Source: PALSA-505 sp963702235 (GTDB taxonomy: Bacteria; Actinomycetota; Actinomycetes; Streptosporangiales; Streptosporangiaceae). Taken from it: a stretch of 64,000 bases of DNA. Below are positions 49,401-57,272 of this stretch, piece by piece (position 1 is the first letter of the stretch; every line of letters begins with the position of its first letter). Below the pieces are notes generated by a model, which was given only the letters and a program-made list of their open reading frames with translations, was not told where the DNA came from and searched no databases. Both the position numbers and the translations under genes were made by a program. The stretch spans positions 21,496-85,495 of the forward strand of contig CAVPBZ010000030.1 in NCBI GenBank assembly GCA_963702235.1. Reading direction: 5' to 3'.

Positions 49401-50237
49401 TCAGCCGGAGATCTCGGCGAGCGTGCGCACGCCGGACGCGGCCAGTCGGCCGATCAGGCCGTCCAGCACGGCGGCGGTGGCCCGCGCGTCGGCCAGCGCG
49501 CGGTGACTCGGCGCGGTCGGCGCGCCGAAATAACTCGCCAGCGTGGCCAGCTTGCAGTCGGGCACCTCGGTCTCGTCCAGTACCTGCCGCGCCAGCGTGA
49601 CCGTGTCCAGCACCGGGATGTCCGGCCACGGCAGGCCGCAGGCCCCGCACGCGGCGACGAGGAAGCTGAGGTCGAAGGGCGCGTTGTGGGCGGCGAGCAC
49701 GGCGCCGCCGGCGAACGCCAGGAAATCGGGCAGCGCGGCCGCGATGACCGGTGCGCCCGCCACCATCGCGTCGCTGATCCCGGTGAGCGCGGCGATATCC
49801 GCGGGGATCGGGTGACCCGGGTTGATCAGCGTGCAGAACTCCCCGGTGATCCGGCCGCCGCTGAACCTGACCGCGCCGATCTCGGTGATCCGTGCGTCCG
49901 CGGGCGTCCAGCCGGTGGTCTCGAGATCGACGATGACGAAGTCGGTATCGGCGAGCGAGCGGGCGCCGCAGGCCAGCAGCGCGCCGCAGGCCGGCCAGCC
50001 CGCCGCGGGAAAGGCCGGCGAGCCGTCAGCGCGGAAGGCCGGGAACCGCAGCGCGGGCCCGGCCGGCGGGCGCGGCGAACGCTCAGCCGCGGAGCGCGGC
50101 GGCGGGCCCGCCCGCCAGCGCTGCGAACGCCGAGCCGCGGAGCGCAGCGAAGGCGCGGGCCGCCGCCGCGACGCCCGGCCGCGCCAGCTGATCAGCCTGC
50201 GCCAGATGCTCACGGTGCCCACGCTAGGGGCGGGCAC
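49401..50237 (-). CDS. DnaQ-like 3'-5' exonuclease with basic N-terminus
   Basis: About 278 residues; GTG 50237 has GGAGA six bases upstream (GTG 50243 also possible). The first 85 residues are Arg/Pro/Ala-rich and low in complexity. The exonuclease core follows: VIVDLETTGW (Exo I, DxE), HNAPFDLSFLVAACG (Exo II) and HRALADARATAAVL (Exo III, HxxxxD). It is of the DEDDh type. It could act as a proofreading subunit or nuclease in repair. Equivalent exonuclease genes lie in the same position in the Rv2191 region of mycobacteria. Confidence 0.86.
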   Translation of the reverse strand: MPAPSVGTVSIWRRLISWRGRASRRRPAPSLRSAARRSQRWRAGPPPRSAAERSPRPPAGPALRFPAFRADGSPAFPAAGWPACGALLACGARSLADTDFVIVDLETTGWTPADARITEIGAVRFSGGRITGEFCTLINPGHPIPADIAALTGISDAMVAGAPVIAAALPDFLAFAGGAVLAAHNAPFDLSFLVAACGACGLPWPDIPVLDTVTLARQVLDETEVPDCKLATLASYFGAPTAPSHRALADARATAAVLDGLIGRLAASGVRTLAEISG

Positions 50238-50323
50238 CGACACTCTCCGCCAGGCGCGCCGGAAATGTCAGTGCCGCTTCCTAACCTGGCGGCAGCCGAA
50301 CAACGCCTCTGAAGGGAAGAGCC

Positions 50324-50515
50324 ATGCTGGCTGACTGCGACCGGTGCGACGCGGACGGGACCACGTGCCCGGACTGCGTGACCGCCGTCCTGCCCGACGG
50401 CCAGGCGGGCCTCGGTGCGGCCGAGCACCGGGCGCTGCGGGTGCTCGCCGAGACCGGCCTCATCGCGCCGCTACGGTTCGCCGCCCCGTCCGGCCGCGCC
50501 GCCGCGGCGGCGTAG
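50324..50515 (+). CDS. Small zinc-ribbon-like protein
   Basis: 63 residues with GAAGGGAAG before the ATG. Two CxxC motifs (CDRCDADGTTCPDC) near the start can hold one zinc; the rest is helical (GAAEHRALRVLAETGLI) with an Ala-rich tail. The pattern suits a small zinc-ribbon or nucleic-acid-associated protein. No function is assigned. Confidence 0.65.
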   Translation: MLADCDRCDADGTTCPDCVTAVLPDGQAGLGAAEHRALRVLAETGLIAPLRFAAPSGRAAAAA

Positions 50516-50639
50516 GGCGGTCACATCCGTCACACCAGCCCCTGGGCCACCATGCGCCCGCGGATACGCATAGTCAAGACCCGGCCGAGAGTAGGCGAAC
50601 CGGTTGAAACGGCCCTCGCGCTTCACTAGTGTCAGCCCC

Positions 50640-50800
50640 CAGCCGCATCGTTCCGCAATCGCTACCAGCGATGACGATCGGCCCCCGCTGATCGGAAACG
50701 GCAGGCGCCGCGCCGGTGCCGGCCAAAGGGCGAGTCTTCCACCGCCCGAACCCCTAGGCTCACCCGGTAGGCGGTACGTGGAAGAAGGAGCGTGTCACGC
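50640..50800 (+). promoter_or_regulatory. Candidate ydaO-type (c-di-AMP) riboswitch upstream of the NlpC/P60 gene
   Basis: The 287 bases before the hydrolase gene contain no ORF. The 3' part (50728-50790) carries the strings GGGCGAGTCTTCCACCGCCC, GAACCCCTAGGCTCACCCGG and TAGGCGGT, then GAAGAAGGAG, resembling the conserved 3' half of actinobacterial ydaO RNAs. ACCGCC at 50741-50746 pairs with GGCGGT at 50770-50775 to close a stem. Cell-wall hydrolase genes are the known targets of ydaO in actinobacteria. The 5' half matches less clearly. Confidence 0.5.
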
Positions 50801-50802
50801 AC

Positions 50803-51840
50803 GTGAGTACGCGGCTATCAACCAGGTCTTCCCTGGTTCGCCGCTGCGTCACCGTAGCTGCCGCAGTGGCACTGACCGCGGGAATGGTCAGCTACACGGT
50901 CGCTGTGAGCGCCTCGCCGAAGCCGACGATCAGCCAGGTGACAGCCCAGGTCAGCAAGCTGACCACAGCGGAGAACAAGGCCATCCAGCAGTACGACCAG
51001 GTCAAGCAGCAGCTGGCCGAGGCCAACGGCAGGCTCAAGCTGGTCAACACCGAGGTAGCCAGGGACCGCAAGCAGTTCAACCTCATGCGCACCTACGTCG
51101 CGCAGGTCGCGGCCACCGCGTACGAGGACGGCAACATGACCTCGATGGCCGCCCTGATCACCTCCGCGAACCCGCAGACCGTGCTCAGCCGGGCATCCAT
51201 GCTGGTCCAGCTGTCCTCGGCCAGGTCACAGGAGATGCGCCAGTTCGTCAGTGCCGCCCGCCAGCTGTCCGGTGCCCAGCAGAGCGCCCGCCGCACCCAG
51301 GCCGCGATCTCGTCGCTGACCGGCCAGCAGAAGGCGAAAGCCTCCTCTATCGGGCGGACCCTGAACCAGCGGAAGTCGCTGCTTGCCACGCTCACCGCGC
51401 AGCAGGCACAGACCGTGCTGAGCACGTCGTCGCCCGGCAGTACCAGCACCACCCCCCCGCCGACCAACAACGTCCCGACGAATACGAACGCGGGGCAGGC
51501 TGTCGCGTTCGCTTATGCGCAGCTCGGCTGCCCGTACGTGTACGGCGCCACCGGCCCGTGCCCGAACGGCTTCGACTGCTCGGGTCTGGTCCAGGCCGCG
51601 TGGGCCTCGGCCGGGGTGTCCATCCCGCGGGACACGTACTCGCAGTGGGCCGGGCTGCCGCACGTGCCGCTGTCCCAGCTCCAGCCGGGCGACCTGATCT
51701 ACTTCGCCGGCGTGAGTCACGTGGGCATGTACGTGGGCGGCGGGTACCTCATCGACGCGCCGGTGCCGGGGCAGAACGTGGAGAAGGTCGCCCTGTCCGG
51801 CTGGTATGCGGCGAACGAGGTGGGAGCGGCCCGGCCCTAG
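50803..51840 (+). CDS. Secreted NlpC/P60 peptidoglycan hydrolase
   Basis: 345 residues from GTG 50803 (GAAGAAGGAG upstream). A signal peptide (RRCVTVAAAVALTAGMVSYTVAVSA) is followed by a coiled-coil region from about 45 to 200, a Ser/Thr/Pro linker (STTPPPTNNVPTNTN), then the NlpC/P60 domain: FDCSGLVQAAW with the catalytic cysteine, SHVGMYVGGGYLIDAP with the histidine. It cleaves gamma-D-Glu to diamino acid bonds in peptidoglycan and resembles RipA/RipB in layout. A candidate c-di-AMP riboswitch precedes it. Confidence 0.92.
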   Translation: MSTRLSTRSSLVRRCVTVAAAVALTAGMVSYTVAVSASPKPTISQVTAQVSKLTTAENKAIQQYDQVKQQLAEANGRLKLVNTEVARDRKQFNLMRTYVAQVAATAYEDGNMTSMAALITSANPQTVLSRASMLVQLSSARSQEMRQFVSAARQLSGAQQSARRTQAAISSLTGQQKAKASSIGRTLNQRKSLLATLTAQQAQTVLSTSSPGSTSTTPPPTNNVPTNTNAGQAVAFAYAQLGCPYVYGATGPCPNGFDCSGLVQAAWASAGVSIPRDTYSQWAGLPHVPLSQLQPGDLIYFAGVSHVGMYVGGGYLIDAPVPGQNVEKVALSGWYAANEVGAARP

Positions 51841-51899
51841 CGTCAGGCACGCGCTGGCCGGCGGGACCGCTGTTCGCCAGCCGCTAGTATCGGGCGGCG

Positions 51900-53027
51900 A
51901 TGGGCAGGACACTCGTGGTCACGAACGACTTCCCGCCCCGGCGGGGAGGGATCCAGTCGTTCGTGCACGGGCTGGTGTCCCGGCTGCCGGCCGGCTCCGC
52001 CGTGGTGTACGCGCCGTCCTGGGACGGTGCGGCGCAGTTCGACCCCGGCCAGCCGGTGCCGGTGATCCGGCACCCGACCTCGCTCATGCTGCCGGTGCCG
52101 TCGGTGACGCGCCGGGCCGTGGCCCTGCTCGAGGAGCACGGCTGCGACAGCGTGCTGTTCGGTGCCGCGGCGCCGCTCGGCCTGATCGCGCCCGCGCTGC
52201 GCCGGGCCGGCGCGAAGCGGATCGTCGCGGTCACGCACGGGCACGAGGCTGGCTGGGCCGCGCTGCCCGGTGCCCGCAGCCTGCTGCACCGGATCGGCGA
52301 CGCCGTGGACGTGGTGACCTACCTGGGGGAGTACTTCCGGGTGCGGCTGGCCCGCGCCCTGTCCGCCGGCGCGGCGGCCCGCATGGTCCGGCTGGCGCCC
52401 GGCGTCGACATCGAGACCTTCCGCCCCGGCGCGGGCGGCGCCGCGGTCAGGCGGCAGCTCGGCCTGGACGGCCATCCGGTGGTGCTGTGCGTGTCCCGGC
52501 TGGTGCCGCGCAAGGGCCAGGACACGCTGCTGCGCTGCTGGCCGGAGGTCCTCGCCGCGGCACCCGGGGCCAGGCTGCTGCTGGTGGGCAGCGGGCCGTT
52601 CGAAAAAGATCTTCATGTCCTGGCCGAACGGCTCCGGGTGGCCGGCTCGGTGCATTTCGCCGGCCCGGTGCCCGGGCCGGACCTGCCTGCTTACTACGAC
52701 GCCGCCGACGTGTTCGCTATGCCGTGCCGGACGCGCCGGCGCGGGCTCGACGTCGAGGGCCTGGGCATCGTCTACCTGGAAGCCTCGGCGACCGGCCTGC
52801 CGGTGATCGGCGGCGACTCCGGCGGCGCGCCCGATGCCATCCTCGACGGCGAGTCAGGCTACGTCGTGCCCGGTGACAGCGTGCCAGCCGTGGCGGACCG
52901 GATCATCCAGCTGGTCACCGACCCGGCCCGCGCCAAGGCCATGGGCGAGAAGGGCCTGGCCTGGGTGCAGCAGGAATGGCGCTGGGACCTGGTGGCCGCC
53001 CGCCTGCAGCAACTGCTGCGCGGCTGA
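51900..53027 (+). CDS. pimB: GDP-mannose-dependent alpha-mannosyltransferase (PimB-type)
   Basis: 375 residues. GT-B fold of family GT4: RTLVVTNDFPPRRGGIQSFVHGLVSRL at the N-terminus, VVLCVSRLVPRKGQDTLL, LLVGSGPFEKDL, VFAMPCRTRRRGLDVEGLGIVYLEASATGLPVIGG with the donor-binding acidic residues. This tracks mycobacterial PimB' (Rv2188c), which adds the second mannose in phosphatidylinositol mannoside synthesis; in other genera the acceptor may differ. It converges with a FadD15-type gene, as in mycobacteria, with a tandem repeat between. Confidence 0.9.
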   Translation: MGRTLVVTNDFPPRRGGIQSFVHGLVSRLPAGSAVVYAPSWDGAAQFDPGQPVPVIRHPTSLMLPVPSVTRRAVALLEEHGCDSVLFGAAAPLGLIAPALRRAGAKRIVAVTHGHEAGWAALPGARSLLHRIGDAVDVVTYLGEYFRVRLARALSAGAAARMVRLAPGVDIETFRPGAGGAAVRRQLGLDGHPVVLCVSRLVPRKGQDTLLRCWPEVLAAAPGARLLLVGSGPFEKDLHVLAERLRVAGSVHFAGPVPGPDLPAYYDAADVFAMPCRTRRRGLDVEGLGIVYLEASATGLPVIGGDSGGAPDAILDGESGYVVPGDSVPAVADRIIQLVTDPARAKAMGEKGLAWVQQEWRWDLVAARLQQLLRG

Positions 53028-53028
53028 C

Positions 53029-53348
53029 GGGGGGCGGAGCCCCTCGCAGGTCTCGGCTGTTGCTCGGTTGTCCCGGGGGTATGCGGGGGGCGGAGCCCCT
53101 CGCAGGTCTCGGCTGTTGCTCGGTTGTCCCGGGGGTATGCGGGGGGCGGAGCCCCTCGCAGGTCTCGGCTGTTGCTCGGTTGTCCCGGGGGTATGCGGGG
53201 GGCGGAGCCCCTCGCAGGTGGGGGTATGCGGGCGCGGTGGAGCCCCCGCAGGTATGGGCTGTCCCAGGGGGTATGCGGGGGGCGGAGCCCCCCCCAGGTG
53301 GGGGTATGCGGGGGCGGAGCCCCCCGCAGGTGGAGCCCCCCGCAGGTC
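53029..53348. repeat. 56-bp tandem repeat of hairpins between pimB and fadD
   Basis: Perfect units of 56 bp start at 53029, 53085 and 53141, with a fourth partial at 53197, followed by about four degenerate copies to 53348. Each unit carries the palindromic core GCGGGGGGCGGAGCCCCYCG (Y = C or T), then TCGGCTGTTGCTCGG and TCCCGGGGGTATGC. The core also occurs once at 24213-24233. It fills the gap between convergent genes and should act as a strong bidirectional terminator, or be a spreading short repeat. Confidence 0.88.
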
Positions 53349-55187
53349 TCAGGAATACAGGGCCTCGATGTCGGCTGCGCACTCCTTGGCCACCACGCTC
53401 CGGCGCAGCTTGAGCGACGGCGTCAGCTGACCCCCGGCCTCGGTGAAGTCGGTGGCCAGCACGCGGAACCGCTTGATCGCCTCAGCCCGGGAGACCGCCC
53501 TGTTCGCGTCGTCCACGGCATCCTGGACCTCGGCCAGCAGGTCCGGGTCGTCGGTCAGGTCCGCGACCGTCGCCTCGGCGGGCTTGCCGTGCTGCTCCTT
53601 CCAGCGCGGCAGCATCTCCTCGTCGATGGTCACCAGCGCGGCGACGTAGGGCCGGTTGTCGCCGACGACCATGCACTGGCTGACCAGGGCATGGGCGCGC
53701 AGCCTGTCCTCGAGCACGGCGGGGGAGACGTTCTTGCCGCCCGCGGTCACGATCAGCTCCTTCTTCCTGCCGGTGATCTGCAGGAAGCCCTCGTCGTCGA
53801 GCGCGCCGATGTCGCCGGTATGAACCCAGCCGTCGGCGTCGATCAGCTCCTTGGTCGCGGCCTCGTTGCGCCAGTAGCCGGGGAACGCCATCGGGCCCCG
53901 GACCAGCACCTCGCCGTCATCGGCGATCTTGACGGCGGCGCCGGGGATCGGCAGCCCGACCGTCCCGATCTTGTTCCGGCCCGGCCGGTTGACCGTCGCG
54001 GCGGCGGTGAGCTCGGTCATCCCGTAGCCCTCGAGGATCGTGATGCCTACGCCGCGGAAGAAGTGGCCGAGCCGGTCGCCGAGTGCCGCGCCACCGGAGA
54101 CCGCGAACTGCACCCGGCCGCCGACGACGTGCCGCAGCTTGCCGTAGACCAGCCGGTCGAACAGCCCGTGCCGCAGCATCAGCGCCATGCCCGGCCCGCT
54201 GCCGCCGCGTGCCTTCACGTCCAGCGCCTTGCTGTAGGCGATCGCGGTCTCGGCCGCGGCCTGGAAGATCCGGCTCTTCACCGGGCTTTCCGCGGCTTGC
54301 TGCTGGGCGCTGTTGAAGACCTTCTCGAACACCCGGGGGACGGCGAGAATGAACGAGGGCCGGAACGAGCCGAGGTCGGGCACCAGGTCCGCGATGGACG
54401 GCGTGTGACCGAGCACGACACCCGATTCCAGGCAGCCCACCTGGATCACGCGGGCAAACGCGTGCGCGAGCGGCAGGAACAGCAGCGTCGAGCCGTCCCC
54501 CATGTCGAAGACCTCGGTGAGCGCCCCCTCGGTGGCGTTCCGCACGTCGGCGAGCAGGTTCGCGTGGGTGAGCTCGCAGCCCTTCGGGCGGCCGGTGGTG
54601 CCCGAGGTGTAGATGACCGTCGCCGGGTCGCTGGCCGCGACTGCCGCGCGGCGCTGGCTCACCTGCTCCTCGCCGATGCCCGTGCCCTGCGCGATCAGCG
54701 CCTGCAGCGACCGGTCAGCGTCGGCGCCGCCCTCGATCAGCCAGGACAGCTCCAGGCCGGGCAGCTGGCCCTGGACGGATTTGATCGTCTCGTCGTGCGC
54801 GGCGGTCTCGGCGAACACCGCCCGGGCGCCTGAGTTGCCGATGATCCACTCGACCTGCTCGGCCGACGAGGTCTCGTAGATCGGCACGGTCACCGCGCCC
54901 GCCGACCAGATCGCGTAGTCGATCAGGGTCCACTCGTACCGGGTCCTCGACATGAGGGCGACCCGCTCGCCGGGCTGGATACCCGCCGCGATCAGTCCCT
55001 GGGCCAGCGCTAGCACCTCGTCGCGGAACCCGCGGGCGGTGACGTCCTGCCAGCCGCTGCCGGCCCCGTCGGCCTTCCGCCGCATGATGACCGCATCGGG
55101 CTCATCGGCGGCCCGGCGGTAGACCACGTCGGCCAGGTTGGCGGTCGCCGGGATGGTCACCAGGGCCGGAGTGCTGTACTCGCGCAC
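53349..55187 (-). CDS. fadD15: Long-chain fatty acid-CoA ligase (FadD15-type)
   Basis: 612 residues. AMP-forming ligase motifs: VIYTSGTTGRPKGCELTH (P-loop-like), FLPLAHAFARVIQ, EGYGMTELTAA (A5) and GWVHTGDIGALDDEGFLQITGRKKELIVTAGGKNVSP. It activates fatty acids as acyl-AMP then acyl-CoA. Position next to pimB matches M. tuberculosis fadD15 (Rv2187). The stop overlaps the end of the 56-bp repeat array. An intact full-length gene. Confidence 0.92.
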   Translation of the reverse strand: MREYSTPALVTIPATANLADVVYRRAADEPDAVIMRRKADGAGSGWQDVTARGFRDEVLALAQGLIAAGIQPGERVALMSRTRYEWTLIDYAIWSAGAVTVPIYETSSAEQVEWIIGNSGARAVFAETAAHDETIKSVQGQLPGLELSWLIEGGADADRSLQALIAQGTGIGEEQVSQRRAAVAASDPATVIYTSGTTGRPKGCELTHANLLADVRNATEGALTEVFDMGDGSTLLFLPLAHAFARVIQVGCLESGVVLGHTPSIADLVPDLGSFRPSFILAVPRVFEKVFNSAQQQAAESPVKSRIFQAAAETAIAYSKALDVKARGGSGPGMALMLRHGLFDRLVYGKLRHVVGGRVQFAVSGGAALGDRLGHFFRGVGITILEGYGMTELTAAATVNRPGRNKIGTVGLPIPGAAVKIADDGEVLVRGPMAFPGYWRNEAATKELIDADGWVHTGDIGALDDEGFLQITGRKKELIVTAGGKNVSPAVLEDRLRAHALVSQCMVVGDNRPYVAALVTIDEEMLPRWKEQHGKPAEATVADLTDDPDLLAEVQDAVDDANRAVSRAEAIKRFRVLATDFTEAGGQLTPSLKLRRSVVAKECAADIEALYS

Positions 55188-55274
55188 GATGTCTCCTTGT
55201 CAGCGTCTGATACGGACGCTACAACCATCGGCTACCGGTGGGTAGCACCGGTGGTCAACTCCTACGCTGGACGG

Positions 55275-56042
55275 ATGCGGGTCCATGTGGTCAGCGACGT
55301 GCACGGCCGGGCCGATGCCCTGGCCCGGGCGGGCGATGGGGCGGACGCGGTCATCTGCCTCGGCGACCTGCTGGCCTTCCTCGACTACTCCGACGCCGGG
55401 AACGGGATCTTCGCCGAGCTGTTCGGCGCGCCCCAGGCCCGGGACCTGATCGCCCTGCGGACCGCGCAGCGGTTCGACGAGGCGCGGGACTTCTCCCGGC
55501 GGCTGCTGGCCGGGCTGGCCGGGGACCCGGCCGAGCATTTCCGGGCCGCGGCGGCCCGGCAGTACGCCGGCCTGTTCGCGGCGCTGCCCGAGCCGGCGTA
55601 CCTGACCTACGGCAACGTCGACCTGCCGGCCATGTGGGAGGCCAACCTGAGGCCGGGCCACCGGGTGCTGGACGGCGAGCGCGCCGAGCTCGGCGGCCGC
55701 ACGTTCGGCTTCGTCGGCGGCGGCCTGCGGTCCCGCTACCGGACCCCCTACGAGCTCGACGACGAGATCTACGCCGCGAAGCTGGCGGCGGTCGGCGAGG
55801 TGGACGTGCTCTGCACGCACATCCCGCCGGCCGTGCCAGAGCTGCTCTATGACACGGTGGCCCGCAGGCTGGAGCGGGGCAGCGAGGCGCTGCTGGAGAT
55901 GGTCAGGAAGACCCAGCCCCGGCTGGCCCTGTTCGGTCACGTGCACCAGCCGCTCGCCCGGCGGGTCCGGGTCGGCCGGACCGAATGCATCAACGTCGGG
56001 CACTTCGCCGCGACCGGCACCCCGTACGCTCTGGAGTGGTAG
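55275..56042 (+). CDS. Metallophosphoesterase
   Basis: 255 residues from ATG 55275 (an upstream extension to 55197 has no start support). Metal-binding motifs in order: MRVHVVSDVHGRADAL, AVICLGDLLAFLD, YLTYGNVDLP, CTHIPPAVPEL and FGHVHQPLARR. This is the calcineurin-like YfcE/Rv2186c-type fold with two metals; substrate unknown (phosphodiester or phosphomonoester). Diverges from fadD15. A homologue is at the same position (Rv2186c) in mycobacteria. Confidence 0.88.
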   Translation: MRVHVVSDVHGRADALARAGDGADAVICLGDLLAFLDYSDAGNGIFAELFGAPQARDLIALRTAQRFDEARDFSRRLLAGLAGDPAEHFRAAAARQYAGLFAALPEPAYLTYGNVDLPAMWEANLRPGHRVLDGERAELGGRTFGFVGGGLRSRYRTPYELDDEIYAAKLAAVGEVDVLCTHIPPAVPELLYDTVARRLERGSEALLEMVRKTQPRLALFGHVHQPLARRVRVGRTECINVGHFAATGTPYALEW

Positions 56043-56102
56043 CCGGCGGCCGTGAGGGCGGCGGCTAACCGAGTACTGTCTCGATGGCGGTACGCTCCGA
56101 GC

Positions 56103-56570
56103 ATGGGCAGCAGGACCGCATCGACCATCGACGTAGCGGCGGCAAAGACCGAAGTGATGGCGGTGATCGCCGACTTCGCCGAGTACCCGCAGTGGGCGAC
56201 GGCGCTGCGGTCCGCCGAGGTGCTCCAGACCGGACCCGACGGCCGCGCGCTGCGGGTGCGGTTCACGCTCGACGCGGGCCTGATCAGGGACAGCTACGTC
56301 CTCGCCTACACCTGGAACGGCGATTCGCAAGTCAGCTGGCAGCTCGCCGAGCCCGGGTCGGTCATCGCGGAGATGACCGGCGGGTATCTTCTCTCCGACC
56401 ACGGCGCGGGCGCCGAGGTCAACTACGAGCTGACGGTGGATATCCGGATACCGATGCCGGGAATGCTCAAGCGCAAGGCGGAAAAAATGATCATCGATAC
56501 CGCCCTGAAGGGCCTCAAGGCGCGAGCCGAGTCCCGCGGTGACGGCGCAAGCACGGGAGGCACCAGGTGA
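56103..56570 (+). CDS. SRPBCC/START-like protein
   Basis: 155 residues from ATG 56103. The fold pattern shows an N-terminal IDVAAAKTEVMAVIADFAEYPQW helix-grip motif, then LQTGPDGRALRVRFTLDAG, SWQLAEPGSVIAEMTGGYLLSDHGAGAEVNYELTVDIRI and the C-terminal helix IDTALKGLKARAESR. This is the mycobacterial Rv2185c (TB16.3) family, which binds hydrophobic ligands; the ligand is unknown. It overlaps the next gene (GTGA), so both are co-translated. Confidence 0.87.
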   Translation: MGSRTASTIDVAAAKTEVMAVIADFAEYPQWATALRSAEVLQTGPDGRALRVRFTLDAGLIRDSYVLAYTWNGDSQVSWQLAEPGSVIAEMTGGYLLSDHGAGAEVNYELTVDIRIPMPGMLKRKAEKMIIDTALKGLKARAESRGDGASTGGTR

Positions 56571-57268
56571 CCGAGGACAACAGGTCCCCAGGCAGTGACC
56601 CGATCGGCGATTTCCAGCGCTGGCTCATGCGGTCCAGCGCGAAAAGGATGGGCAAGGAGCTGAAGGGCCAGGCGCGCCGGGCCTTCACCGGCGGCGCGCC
56701 GGAGCGGGTTGACGTGTGGGAGGCCGCCACGGCCGAGCCGCTCCCGGGCGAGGCGCCCGAATGCGCGTGGTGCCCGGTGTGCCGGGCCGCCCGCAGGTTC
56801 CGGCAGTCCGGGCCCGGGCTGGCGTCACAGGTCGCCGGTGCGGGCGACGCGCTGCTCACCGTGGCCCAGGACACGCTGGCCGCCTTCGAGGCCAGCCTGT
56901 CGGCCCGGCCCCCGGCATCGGGCCACCGGCCTGCCGACCCGCACGCGTGGCATGAGGCGGCCGCGGCGGCACCAGGAGGCACCGGCTGGCCGGCCGAACC
57001 TGGCGCGAGCCGGGCGGCACCCGGCGCAGGTCCGACGGCACCTGGCGCAGGCCAGGCGGAACCTGGCGCGGGCCGGACGGAACCTGGCGCGGGCCTGACG
57101 GCACCTGGCGCGGGCCCGGCGGAACCTGGCGCGGGCCCGGCGGCACCCGGCGCAGGCCAGGCGGCCCCCGGCGCCGGCCACGCGGACGCGGCTGCCAGGC
57201 CGGCCGTGAACCCGGAGACGGCCGGGAGCGCAGAGGCAGGCGAGGCCGCCGAGGGCCAGAAGGCATAG
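56567..57268 (+). CDS. DUF5304-type protein with PGAG repeats
   Basis: 233 residues from GTG 56567. The N-terminal 130 residues hold PIGDFQRWLMRSSAKRMGKELKGQARRAF and the paired cysteines CAWCPVCRAARRF, with ALLTVAQDTLAAFE. Residues 144-206 are nine tandem seven-residue repeats of the type APGAGPT/EPGAGQA. The repeat tail is probably disordered and its length likely varies between strains. The N-terminal domain is widespread but uncharacterised in actinobacteria. Its start overlaps the SRPBCC gene. Confidence 0.8.
   Translation: MTEDNRSPGSDPIGDFQRWLMRSSAKRMGKELKGQARRAFTGGAPERVDVWEAATAEPLPGEAPECAWCPVCRAARRFRQSGPGLASQVAGAGDALLTVAQDTLAAFEASLSARPPASGHRPADPHAWHEAAAAAPGGTGWPAEPGASRAAPGAGPTAPGAGQAEPGAGRTEPGAGLTAPGAGPAEPGAGPAAPGAGQAAPGAGHADAAARPAVNPETAGSAEAGEAAEGQKA
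56996..57184 (+). repeat. 21-bp coding tandem repeat (nine units)
   Basis: Nine 21-bp units encode heptapeptides of the form (A/E)PGAGxx in the DUF5304-type gene. The base sequence drifts mainly in the first and sixth codons. Expansion by slippage or unequal crossing is likely. Confidence 0.85.
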
Positions 57269-57272
57269 CCGG

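Noticed and set aside
53029..53348. Possible CRISPR array
   Set aside because: Units are directly adjacent with no unique spacers, and the repeat contains a terminator-like hairpin; no cas genes are nearby.
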